Shown: piece by piece, positions 1 to 11,500 of the stretch
Position numbering within the stretch: the first letter of the stretch is position 1
How the letters are laid out: every line of letters starts with the position of its first letter
DNA from: Bolinopsis microptera
Taxonomy: Eukaryota; Ctenophora; Tentaculata; Lobata; Bolinopsidae
Direction of reading: 5' to 3'
DNA length: 64,000 nucleotides
Assembly (NCBI RefSeq): GCF_026151205.1
Contig: NC_087084.1
Span: 7,551,394-7,615,393 of the forward strand
Program-made: the position numbers and the translations under genes
Notes under the pieces: generated by a model
The model's input: the letters and a program-made list of their open reading frames with translations, nothing else
The model's database searches: none
Told to the model about the DNA's origin: nothing

Positions 1-138
1 TGCTGGAGGACTCAAATTCCAGGTACAATAATTATAAAATCATTCCAAATTGTTACCCAATCAATTAGATAACTTAACGAAGTTACCAATTTAATCCAGA
101 TTAATTAATTCATCGATTAATTAGTCAATTTAATCCAG

Positions 139-334
139 AGTGACGGTAACCTTGTCCTCTACGACGCAGACAGAAAGGACCTCTGGGCATCAGACTCTAA
201 CGGTAACTATGACAACGCCGAACTAGTAGTACAGGACGACATGAACGTGGTTCTTTACTACTCTGCTGATAGAAAGGCTCTGTGGGCTACCGATACTGAT
301 GGGGCTGAGTGTGCTGATCCTCCTAGCACTGTTG
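139..334 (+). CDS. Bulb-type (B-lectin) domain exon of an upstream gene, partial
   Basis: This is one internal exon, bounded by an AG acceptor at 137-138 and a GTAAGT donor at 335. Read from its first base it is open for 65 codons and leaves one base over (phase 0 in, phase 1 out). It encodes the second half of a bulb-type lectin fold: SDGNLVLYD near the start, then QDDMNVVLYY, which matches the QxDxNxVxY mannose-binding signature of B-lectin domains, and the repeated aromatic pairs LWASD and LWATD. A Cys follows in the exon tail (AECADPP). Earlier exons must lie left of the window, and I could not find a following exon before the next gene's promoter. It may be the neighbour of the mosaic lectin gene at 4001, which would make a small lectin cluster. 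It could instead be an orphan exon. Domain call confident; gene structure unknown. Confidence 0.75.
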
Positions 335-1460
335 GTAAGTGACACTCCTTATTTGGGCATCACGTGACACTCCTTATTTGGGCATCATATTAATACTGTC
401 TTAATAATCTATGAAAAATGAGGGGGCGATAGTGGCAGGTCGAATCCGGGCACTTCATAGTATAGTTATTAGACTTGGGGGGGGGGGGGGGGGGGGGGGT
501 TATTTCATTTTTAAACGCTACAGTCTAACCTTCCTGCTGCTTCATGTCTGCTTATTTAGGCATCATATTAATACTGTCTTAACACTGTCACTGTCAGTGC
601 TGTAGAAGTGTTATAGCGAGCAGACAATAGCTGTAATCTGATTTATCTTCCAAAGAATCAATAAGATCCCTTTTTACCGCGAACCCCGATTTCCCCCAAG
701 CTCCACGGTAGTTGAGGGTTTTACTGTACCTTCATGTACATTGTACAGTGTATACAGCTTAAGGAACTTATTTTACCATTACACGTGTCCAGCACCCAGT
801 TTCATGAGAGGCAAGGTGCCCACGAGAGGATAGCCTGCCTCTTGGGTGTGGCAACCCTCCTAGAATATGATGCCCGGGGGGATGGGGGCCTGCACCAAGC
901 GTCTTATTGTGTCGGAATCACTGGATCAGACCGAGGTGAGCCTTCTTCATTCGGCTCTTCGGGGGTACTTCATCTTTAAACACTACAGTCTAACCTTCCT
1001 GCTGCTTCATGTCTAGTTATTTCTAGCTGATTGTCTGACTGTCTACACTCATGCAAGTGTTTAGTCTGCACCGCCGTCCCACTGTAGTCAACATGGAAAT
1101 TAATTCATGTAATGCGAGCGGGCCATTTCTCTGAGGAAGACTAACAGTAACGGTGGAAAAACACATAATCATGCTTACCAAGTACTAATTCACTGGATTT
1201 ATATGCTTAAAGATAATGACTATAACATGGAACATACTTTGTCACTAGTAGCAGCTGGTGAATCAGCACGGTTTGATGTGTGCTGCACGTGCTGTAATAT
1301 GTATGCACGTGGTGTCATGACGGTAGGGCATACGTAAACATAACACTAGTGCGAAACATTCTGCGTAAAGCTCATAGCATTAGAAGTATGCGTAAACTTG
1401 TGTAATTCACAGCGATAATTATATATCGTGTTATTCGGTTTTGCACCTCAGGGTATAACT

Positions 1461-1542
1461 CAAGGGTCGACCTCGGCCTCGGTTTTATCAAAGCAAAATT
1501 TCCTCGGCCTCGGCCGCAAATCCTGCCCTCGGTCGACCCTTG
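1461..1542. mobile_element. 82-bp hAT-type MITE with 8-bp target duplication
   Basis: The element begins CAAGGGTCGACC and ends GGTCGACCCTTG, so its ends are perfect inverted repeats. The interior carries two CCTCGGCCTCGG blocks. It is flanked on both sides by GTATAACT (1453-1460 and 1543-1550). An 8-bp duplication and a CAAGG start fit the hAT superfamily. It is far too small to code for a transposase. The same CCTCGG-rich interior occurs in the larger element at 23613-24071, so the two look like one family. Confidence 0.8.
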
Positions 1543-2162
1543 GTATAACTGTTTAATATGTTGTTGTCCTCCGGAAGGTGCCAGTAGTTCTAATGACCAA
1601 TTTAAATACAAATTTATATTCAAATAATATTATAATTAAAGAACTGCACCCCAATTTTAGTAGTCTGAAAACGTGATAAATCGAAAGTTCGCTGATTACA
1701 ATCGTACATGTCAAAATCAATTTTTTATCTCAAATACTTGATACTTCCAGTCTTGCATGGAAAATGAAATGTTATTACTCAATGTTAAAAACACTCCTTA
1801 TATGGGAATCACGTGATACTTTAATAGCGTCATCAAGGTAGACGCGAAGAGGAGGGAGTCTGTCATTGTTAACCATTATATGAACCATTATATGGCTGTT
1901 AACTTGATAGCTGCAGATTCCATTCTTTAGTCCAAACGTCACGAGCCGGCTATTATAAATGCTCCCGGCTACTAGGTGGCCTATAAGTGGCACATCAAAC
2001 ACAGTCACTAACCGGTCACTAGCCGGTCACTAGCCAGCTAGTGGCCGGCTAGTGACCGAATAGTAGCCAGTATGCGGTCAATAGCCGGCTAGTAGCCGGC
2101 TACTGCTAGTGACCAGTTGTGACATGATAATGACATGATAATGAATAAATGGTTATGACATA

Positions 2163-2240
2163 GACCGGTAGCTCAGTTGGTAGAGCAACTAGCATGTAAC
2201 TCAGAGGTTAATGGCGGATCAAACCCGCCCGGCACTATGC
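2163..2240 (+). repeat. tRNA-like sequence, probably SINE head or tRNA pseudogene
   Basis: A good A-box region (TAGCTCAGTTGGTAGAGC) forms a D-arm, and 40 bases on GGCGG-ATCAAAC-CCGCC forms a perfect T-stem and loop with a B-box-like GATCAAACC. The anticodon stem between them does not pair, and the acceptor stem is only partly complementary. This is a degenerate tRNA or the pol III promoter head of a SINE, not a working tRNA. Confidence 0.5.
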
Positions 2241-3579
2241 AGTATGCCGGCCCATGATTTTCCGAATTATTTACCAGTAAAAATCAAATAATCCATTCAA
2301 ATATCTGCTTGCACACATTGTTGATGCAAACATAGCCCACTCACAACTAAGTTATGACAAGGTTATGACATGGTTAATGGTTATGGCATGGTTATGCCAC
2401 CGGGATTCTTATCTACACCTTATTGGACCTTATTTAACCTGACATGTTAAATGAACGGACATTAAAATGAACGGACATTAAAATGAACACTCAAAGTCAA
2501 AGACATTCAAAACCATCAAAAATCCAAATTTTTTATATTTTTTTGGCGTTTTTTTAGTTTTAGCATATTTCATACAATAAGCAAAAAATGCAGTCGTTAA
2601 GCAATAAAAACGTTCAAATGTCTGTCATATATTAGTGTCTATGATAATGAAAGTTGTGTAAAAACAACAAATACTTAATATTCGACCAGATTTGATGAAC
2701 ATATCACAGGTCATCTTCGTCAGATGGGTAATCGTGCATTACATATTTCACCTCCATCATATCAGTAATACCCGCTTTTTGAAAGTCATTTTTTATTAGA
2801 CCACTTCGGTCCTGCATTTTATAAGATGTGGAGGCAGATAGTATCTTCGAAGAAGTGAACAAGGAAGCCGAAGATCAAGAAAGTGATCATGTCATAATGA
2901 GATACTTGGAATATTTAAATTTGATAATAACTTGTTTTTCATTGATCCAATGATATAGTTTATTCCGATGAACATAATTAAAATTTACTGAAATTAAAAA
3001 GCTAAAGTGATCATATCCTAGACATGAGTTAGCAGTGGAATAATTTTAGGAAAAAATTCAACGGACTTTAACTTGGACAGACCTTAAACAGTCCGGTAGG
3101 AGGTGCATTGAAGTTTCTTTTTTTCTTCGGTTTTTAATGTAGTGTTAAGGTTTTTGATGACGGCTGCATGCTTGGAGCCCTATGTCATTTTGGGTATGAC
3201 ATCAGGTGTTATACATAACTTGGTTTTCCTAAATACTATCACATTCAAATAGGGATATAGTAGGAAGGTTCGCTATATCAAAAGATTGTCAAGTTATTGC
3301 TACCTCCGGCTTATATATATTATATCTGTTGTTCATTATGTTCATCACGAGTATGGTGTTTGGTAACCGTAATGTCCATGATTAAATAGGTTTCACGTGA
3401 TCCTCATTGTCTCCCCTTTGAAGAACGTCCCGCCGTAATAATATTAATTTGGTCGACTGCAGTTTGAACTTTGAGTTAACGGGTGATACTCGTAAAATAT
3501 TTGTTCTAAACTCGGCGCGCTTCTTGGTAGGTTATAAATCTACAAATTGCAGTGGCCTGACCGAGTTTGTCCTTATAGG

Positions 3580-3650
3580 AGTATTGGGACTCAAACCCCT
3601 GCCGCCTGTATGGAAGATGTTTGTGCTAACCACTAGACCACACAGCCAAG
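3580..3650 (-). repeat. tRNA-derived SINE head (minus strand)
   Basis: On the minus strand TGGTCTAGTGGTTAGC matches an A box of the Gly/Glu/Asp type, and about 30 bases later GGGGTTTGAGTCCC matches a B box. The stems are not complete enough for a functional tRNA. The unrelated sequence that follows on the minus strand (to about 3530) is probably the SINE body. Confidence 0.55.
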
Positions 3651-3932
3651 TAGCTTCCGTGATTTTTTCATCCATCGCGTAATGCTCACAGTCGAATACC
3701 ACTACCACTATCACGTCCACCAACGCCGTAGTGGCCTGTTCCTATAAGCCTGAATTATTAATTAATAATTTCTGGATTTTCCGCTTGCTAAAGATTTGTT
3801 CTTTTGCTAACGACAATTTGTATATCACATTTTCCTATGCGGGCAGTCAAATTCGTACTCCATTATAATAGCATTATCACAAGCCTGAAGCCTTTTACAC
3901 ATTTTTAATGAGGCATTGATCCAATATAAGAA

Positions 3933-3939
3933 TATAAAA
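3933..3939 (+). promoter_or_regulatory. TATA box of the mosaic lectin gene
   Basis: TATAAAA lies 68 bp upstream of the ATG at 4001. A start of transcription about 25-30 bp downstream (near 3960) would give a 5' UTR of about 40 bases with no upstream ATG. Position and context are the only evidence. Confidence 0.45.
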
Positions 3940-4000
3940 CGACTGAGCCTATCTGTGTCATTACTTAGATTTTCCGATTGAACTGATTAAAGGCTTCAAT

Positions 4001-5553
4001 ATGAAGTTTATTGTTGCTGCTTTTGTCTTAGGTCTGACATGTGTTGATTCTTCTGTGCCCGATGGTAAGTTAATGTCCTTTTATTGCCCTGCACCATGCC
4101 TATTGTCTAGTTACAGTTGCCTAATTACAGTTGCCTAGTTATCAATCTTAACCATGCCTCTGAATCCCTATTCAACTTTCTGATGGAGATTCTTTCTTTT
4201 GTTGATAAAATGAGCGAGTGAAAGATCTTTTTATCGGTTTCAAAGCTTTCTTCAAAACATCAAGCCAGTATAAACAAGGACACTGTTAAATTTCCCTCCC
4301 ATTTCACTCCCGTTTCCCAGCACAATGCACCAGACAAAGTCTTGGTTGCTGGACTGATGCTGCAGCTAGAGCCATCTCCGGGGGCATCAGGTTCAACTCT
4401 GTAAACGTTGATGACTGCCAGAAGTATGCTACTGACCGAGGATATGCTGTGTTTGCTGTCCAGTACAACTCAGAGTGCTTCACTGCTGAGGATGCTGAGG
4501 CTACCTATAATAAGTACGGGGTGTCAGCTGCGTGTGCTGCTACTGGCCGAGGGGGTGGTTGGGCTAACAATGTGTATAAAGTTTCTTGTGTAGGAACAGG
4601 TAATGGAGTATCACTCATGTCATGTCATGTCACTTTTTACACCATCCTCCACCATTAACTTTGATTTCACCAGCAACCTTCCCCATATTTGCCACACCCT
4701 AGGGTAGGCAGAGCATCTCTCGTATCCTCTCGTAGGCTAACTTGGCCAAGCCTCTCATTAAAAAAGAGAAATAAAAAAGAGGGTAATGGCATACACTGCT
4801 TGGATAATATGGATAACCAATACCCAACCCGAAGAAGGCACAAATTAAATTAATTGGAGACATGTCAATGAGGAGACATCTGACATGCATCTCATCTAAA
4901 TAATTAGTAACTATTAGACCAATCTTAGGAAGCGTATAAAGTGTACTGACCAGAAAGCCACTTTACGTAATGAAGTAATGAATGGTCCACCTTCAGTACT
5001 GTAAAAGCTGAGAATTAATATAATTCTTCAAAGTGTTTATTGTCTAGAATAAAGTTGTTGCATATTAATTTTACCTCAACACAAAGTTAAGTTTTTACTT
5101 GGATAAGGTGACAATAAAATAGTTCGCATTGATTTTGCGATTATTACTCTTAACCGCTGGTATAAGTAAGAAAGTGTTCCTTATTAACGACTGCATTATA
5201 ACTTCCAGGAACTTGGAGCAAGAACGCTGGTAAATATCTGAGCGGCTACAGCGCAGGAAATGCCAAGTATGACAGTCTTCTGAGGTCCCAGAGCGAATGT
5301 ATCAAACGATCCGGTCAGTTCACACTTGCAGTTAATTAGATAATATATTAGACAATTAATTGGTTATATTGAAATTAAATACAACAAATACAAAATCTCT
5401 GGTAGATAAATAAATACCACTTTCTTCCACTAGACTGTGGAGGTATCACATACGAGACCAATTCTAAAAAGTTCACTCTGCGAAGAGGAGTTGACCTCAA
5501 GGACAGTCCCTCCAACGAAATTTCCTGGTTGGCTATCTCAAGCGACGATGAAG
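4001..5553 (+). other. Mosaic lectin exons 1-4: signal peptide, WSC-like and PAN/apple-like modules
   Basis: Exons: 4001-4064, 4321-4599, 5209-5313, 5434-5553, all joined in phase 1. Exon 2 encodes a compact Cys-rich unit starting LGCWTD and containing VDDCQKYA, YNSECF and a final VSCVG, the spacing seen in WSC-type carbohydrate-binding domains. Exons 3-4 encode a sequence with SQSECIKRSDCGGITYE and FTLRRG followed by ISWL, typical of PAN/apple-like units. The start is fixed by the signal peptide and the TATA box. Both domain names are by pattern, so family assignment is moderate. Confidence 0.7.
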
Positions 5554-8500
5554 GTAATTAGTCATATAATTAGTCATAATTAGTCATAATTCGTCATGTA
5601 ATTAGTCATAATTAGTCATATAATTAGTCATAAATAGTCACAAATAGTCATAATTAGTCATAACTATTGTTATGGAGTTTACTCTATGTTAGATCATGGT
5701 CATTCTCCAGCAAGATTTTCAGAAGCCTATTCCTGGCTGGCAATCGTTTTTATTATTCTGTTGCGAGATTTTAGCACTTTGATGTTTGAATATTATAACT
5801 ACTGACTTCACCAGTTGTGTATTCATTTCAATTGTATCAGAAAAATATTGCATTAGTTCTCACTGCTCACTGGTCGCTTTTACTCACTAGTCACATGATT
5901 GTTTGATTCAGGTGGTCACATTTTCGGCGCTAAAGTCTCAACAGAATACGAACTCCACAAAGCTCTGGAAGTTGGAGATGTTATTTCTGCATTCGGACTG
6001 TACAAGGATCACACCACTAGCAAATTCAAGTAATTATACGTTTTGTAATGAGTTATAGCATAGATTTAGGAGTTCATATGTAGATTTAGGAGTTTATAGA
6101 TTTATGAGTTTATAGATTTAGGAGTTTATAGATTTATGAGTTTATAGATTTAGGAGTTTATAGATTTATGAGTTTATAGATTTAGGAGTTTATAGATTTA
6201 TGAGTTTATAGATTTAGGAGTTTATAGATTTAGGAGTTAATAGATTTATGAGTTTATAGATTTAGGAGTTTATAGATTTAGGAGTTTATTGATTTAGGAG
6301 TTCATAGATTTAGAAGATCTAAGACTTGATAGATTTAGAAGTTTTTATTTCTCCAATTCTTAACCATCAATTTCAGCTTGAACATCAAAGGAGCTAACAA
6401 CTTGTTCCTGCTTCATGTCGACTTCAGACCAACGGGCGACCAGCTTGTTCTCAACTCTAACCAACCTGGTGTAGGCTGGCAGGCGGAAGTCAGGTATATA
6501 CAATAAATGTGTTTTGATTAGTTATGTAATATAAATACATTATTTATGAGTCGCATTATTGTGATGTCTCTGATGAACATTCATGATAATTCCGCATATG
6601 CGACAAAGGGAAAATGCTCTTTTCAGGTCAATTGGTTATACTTAACAAACACAAGCATCTATTTTTTGTGGGAGACAAAGTCGCTAATATATGCTGAATT
6701 CCACTATATAACAATAACAATCCTAACTAAATAATTTAATTGATTAACTAATTAACTAAATAATAATCACCCTCAGGCCAGCATTCCCTAAGGCTAAGCT
6801 AGTCGGAGGAAAGATATTCAAAGTGTCAGTAGAGGTATTAGAGGGAGAATACAGGATCTTGTTTAACGACGAGGAAGTCGGCAAGTTCCCCCAGAGACAG
6901 AGCATCAGTCTTGCATCTCACAGTAAGTCGGATATCGCGGGGATCTAGGAAACTGGTGACCTTTGCGTTCATAATAATTTTTGATTCCTGTTAGATTCCT
7001 GTTAGATTCCTGTTAGATTCCTGTTAGATTCCTGTTAGATTCCTGTTAGATTCCTGTTTGATTCCTGTTTGATTTCCGTTTGGGCCAAACGGTTTGGCTC
7101 CTGTTTAATTCCCGTTTCCCACTAGTCATACTGTACGGAGGAAGTAACGGTTTCGAATGGAAAGCAGCCCAACTGCCACCAGGCGTTGCTGGACCCGGCC
7201 TCTCTAAACCATGTGGTACCGGTGATAAGCTCCACTTTGACAAGACTAATGAAGTTGGAGATATTATTACAGGTATGGGAGTGATTAATTAGTTTATTAA
7301 TGGAGTAATAGTTAATGCTGCTTAAACTTATCTGTTAACATTCGGTACAAATCAATACTGCTTGATAAATTGAATGAAATACGTAATTTTTACAGGCTAT
7401 ATTGACCGGGTTTTGTTTCTTAAAATTAGTTATTTTAATACATTATGCAAACATGCTAATTATGCAAACATGCTAATTATGCAAACATGCTAATTATGCA
7501 AACATGCTAATTATGCAAACATGCTAATTATGCAAACATACTAATTATGCAAACATGCTAATTATGCAAACATGCTAACTCGTGTTAATTTCAGTTTGGG
7601 GTATCTTTGCTGATAAGACCTCAGCATTCAGTGTGAATCTGATCAAGGACGATAGCAACTTCATGCTGCACATCTCATTCAGACCCCCACCAAGTGAAAA
7701 CAAGGTAGACAGCTTTATTTATTTGTTATTATTTTTGATACTGGTAAAATAGTAAACTGGATTACTGAAAAACTTGTGAACTGTAACCAACTTAATTTTT
7801 GAGACGGATGAATTTATGATTAACATTTTCTTAGTTATTCTTTAAGTACTTGAATGTTATATTTAAGCAACTCTTTCTTTTCCCGGAAATCCGGAACAAT
7901 CATACAATCCGTCCAGCAACGTAATTCCATCAAGTCATTATCAAGCAATTTGTAAAGTAAACGTTGGTTTTTAATGAAATATCTCCAAATCGGTGGTTTG
8001 CAGTGATACCAAGGCATATATCTGGAGATCCAACTATACAATTTTCTTGAAACTTTCCAGATATTAAGATAGCTTTAAGACGAATAATCTGTGCATGCTT
8101 GGATGAATTTCTATGTGCCAAATTTGAGATATCACTGCAAACACAAGAAAAATATGCTGTCGAACAGGAGTCGTGTTACCAATATTCACAAATGCTCTAC
8201 AATCTACATCGTTACACAAAACTGTACAAATACTTCTCTTCAGATTGTACTGAACTCTAAACTGAACGGTGCTTGGCAAACTGAAATCAGAGCTGCTATG
8301 CCAGCATTCGTGAACGGTGGACCATTCAAGGTTCAGATCGAGCTGCTCCTCAATGAGTTTAAGATTTACGTTAACGGAAACGTAAGTGAAACAGTCAATA
8401 ATAAACGAATATTCATATTGCATAAGTATTTATTTCGATGGATATTATTAACATCGATATATATCTCTTCCTCACCTTGATATCATCTTCATTCTTCAAA

Positions 8501-11500
8501 TTTATAACAACTGTTCCCTCAGGACATTGGAGTCTCGTTCCCATACAGAGAGGGATTCTCCCTTGGTGATATCCAATTCCTGTACAATGTTGGAGGAAGT
8601 AACGGTATGACCTTCACTGATATGTCACCTCCTGATGATAAGAACGTCGGTAAGTCATAATTAGTCGTGTAATTAGTCGTATAATTAGTCGCATAATTAG
8701 TCGTGTAATTAGTCGTATAATTAGTCATATAATTAGTCGTATCATTAGTCATATAATTGGTCGTATATTTAGTCATATAATTAGTCCTATAATTAGTCGT
8801 ATAATAAGTCATAAACAGTCATAAATTTTTTCAACAAGCTTTAACAACAATTCCCCCAGGAGCAAACCTGATGTCAACTGGTCTGTCTGTCAGCCAGAAC
8901 AGTGTGGGGTGGGGAGGAGTACCTGCACGTGCCATTGACGGTAACAGGAATGGAATATGGGCAGCCGCGTAAGACACATTTATTTAAAATTTGTAATTCT
9001 AGTAAATGTAATTAAAAATATATACATATATGTATATTGAGTTGTGTTATTCTAACTTTAGATTTCATAAACGATATTAGCTGAGAAATATTTTCACTTA
9101 TTGGAAGTTTATCCGTTTGTTTTTGCAATCTAAAAATATGCAGAATTTACATCATGATCCAATATAATGAATAATTAACAATTATTAATTATTTTCGAAT
9201 AAATTAATACTGAATAACCAACTTTCTTCAGAACATGTACTCACTCTGCTGGCAACTCCGGTAACTGGTGGAAAGTGGAGCTCGGACAAATGTCTGCTAT
9301 CAACAGAGTCGTTGTCTACAACAGATTGGATTGCTGTTCCGACAGAATTAACGGTGCTAAGGTCCGTTTTCAAGCAAATTTTAATACTTGATCAGTTGTT
9401 AAATTTTAATAAGGCATTGTATGAAAAAGTTGTTATCCTCGATATTGCTGTTTGATAAAATTAACTATTTCTAAACATTACTTAATGTAGGTATACGCGG
9501 GTGCCAACCTTTGTGGGGAAGTGAAATACGAGGCTGGAAAGGCTGCTTTCACAGTTGAATGTGGTGGTGCTGTTGGTGATTCTCTGACGATCTCGCAACC
9601 TTACAACTATCTGACCCTCTGTGAGGTTGAGATCTACGGAAAACCATCTGATCTGAAGGCGCTTGCTAATGTCGCTCCTGGTATGTTATACTGTTAAGTG
9701 AATTATATTCGAAGTTAGTTTTTTTAATTTAATTAAGAATTAATTAACAACCTTTAATTGGTCCACTATTTCTTTTTAATTAACCACCCAATAACTTATA
9801 AAACTAATAGTCTAACCAACTAATTAATTAATCAATTAACCAATGGAAAAATTAACCAATTAACTAATTAACTAGTTAACCAATTAACTAATTAACCAAC
9901 TAACCTGCACCAGGTAAGCCAACATGGCAGAGCAGCGTAGGATGGGGAGGTGTCCCCCAACGTGCCACTGACGGAAGAATCAGCGGACGGTGGCCAGCTG
10001 GAACTTGCACTCACTCAGCTAACGCTGGGAGCAACAAGTTAGTAGAGCAACTTGTTAATAGAACAACTTGTTAGTAGAGCAACTTGTTAGTAGAACAACT
10101 TGTTAGTAGAGCAACTTGTTAGTAGAGCAACAAGTTAGTAGAGCAACAAGTTAGTAGAGCAACAAGTTAGTAGAGCAACAAGTTAGTAGAGCAATTTGTT
10201 AGTAGAGCAACTTGTTTGTAGAGCAACTTGTTAGTAGAGCAACAAGTTAGTAGAGCAACTTGTTAGTAGAGCAACTTGTTAGTAGAGCAACAAGTTAGTA
10301 GAGCAATTTGTTAGTAGAGCAACTTGTTAGTAGAGCAACTTGTTAGTAGAGCAACAAGTTAGTAGAGCAACTTGTTAGTAGAGCAACAATTGTTAGTAGA
10401 GCAACAAGTTAGTAGAACAACCTGTTAGTAGAGCAACAAGTTAGTAGAACAACCTGTTAGTAGAGCAATTTGTTAGTAGAACAACCTGTTAGTAGAGCAA
10501 CTTGTTAGTAGAGCAACAAGTTAGTAGAGCAATTTGTTAGTAGAGCAACAAGTTAGTAGAGCAACAAGTTAGTAGAGCAACTTGTTAGTAGAGCAATTTG
10601 TTAGTAGAACAACCTGTTAGTAGAGCAATTTGTTAGTAGAGCAACAAGTTAGTAGAGCAACTTGTTAGTAGAGCAACTTGTTAGTAGAGCAATTTGTTAG
10701 TAGAACAACCTGTTAGTAGAGCAATTTGTTAGTAGTGCAACAAGTTAGTAGAGCAACTTGTTAGTAGAGCAATTTGTTAATAGAACAACCTGTTAGTAGA
10801 GCAACAAGTTAGTAGAGCAACTTGTTAGTAGAGCAACTTGTTAGTAGAGCAACAAGTTAGTAGAACAACCTGTTAGTAGAGCAACTTGTTAGTAGAGCAA
10901 CAAGTTAGTAGAGCAACTTGTTAGTAGAACAACAAGTTAGTAGAGCAACAAGTTAGTAGAGCAATTTGTTAGTAGAACAACCTGTTAGTAGAGCAACTTG
11001 TTAGTAGAGCAACAAGTTAGTAGAGCAATTTGTTAGTAGAGCAACAATTGTTAGTAGAGCAACAAGTTAGTAGAGCAACTTGTTAGTAGAGCAATTTGTT
11101 AGTAGAACAACCTGTTAGTAGAGCAATTTGTTAGTAGAGCAACAAGTTAGTAGAGCAACTTGTTAGTAGAGCAACTTGTTAGTAGAACAACCTGTTAGTA
11201 GAACAACCTGTTAGTAGAGCAATTTGTTAGTAGTGCAACAAGTTAGTAGAGCAACTTGTTAGTAGAGCAATTTGTTAATAGAACAACCTGTTAGTAGAGC
11301 AACAAGTTAGTAGAGCAACTTGTTAGTAGAGCAACTTGTTAGTAGAGCAACAAGTTAGTAGAGCAACTTGTTAGTAGAGCAACAAGTTAGTAGAGCAATT
11401 TGTTAGTAGAGCAACTTGTTAGTAGAGCAACTTGTTAGTAGAGCAACAAGTTAGTAGAGCAACTTGTTAGTAGAGCAACAATTGTTAGTAGAGCAACAAG

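Larger units (their letters stand above)
335..3925. other. Intergenic stretch (no confident gene)
   Basis: No exon could be supported here. Directly after the donor at 335 a 25-bp segment is tandemly duplicated (341-390). A run of about 22 G lies near 478-499. A segment of about 37 bp ending CTGCTTCATGTCT occurs twice, near 513-549 and 975-1011. A GC-richer patch at 780-970 is open for 81 codons but resembles nothing I know. Around 2005-2115 short imperfect copies of CCGGTCACTAG and its inverse are packed together. The MITE and tRNA-like repeats are listed separately. 2600-3430 shows nothing recognisable. Confidence 0.5.
5912..8649 (+). other. Mosaic lectin exons 5-11: two galectin domains
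   Basis: Exons: 5912-6029, 6377-6493, 6777-6922, 7126-7272, 7595-7704, 8244-8381, 8523-8649. Domain 1 carries HVDFR, VLNS and WQAEVR; domain 2 carries HISFR, VLNS and WQTEIR. In galectins the ligand contacts are H-x-N-x-R, N and W-x-x-E-x-R. Here the central Asn of the first motif is Asp or Ser, and the other contacts are kept. Each domain ends in the usual LYGGSNG or LYNVGGSNG strand. The two domains share few intron positions, so they are not a recent exon-level duplication. Galactoside binding is likely but specificity cannot be read. Confidence 0.85.

Noticed and set aside
734..979. 81-codon frame as an exon of the bulb-lectin gene
   Set aside because: No acceptor gives an open phase-1 continuation from the donor at 335, and the translation shows no lectin features.
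2163..2240. Functional tRNA gene
   Set aside because: The anticodon stem does not pair and the acceptor stem is incomplete.
8091..8480. 129-codon frame covering exon 10
   Set aside because: Only 8244-8381 is exon; the rest is intron that happens to stay open.
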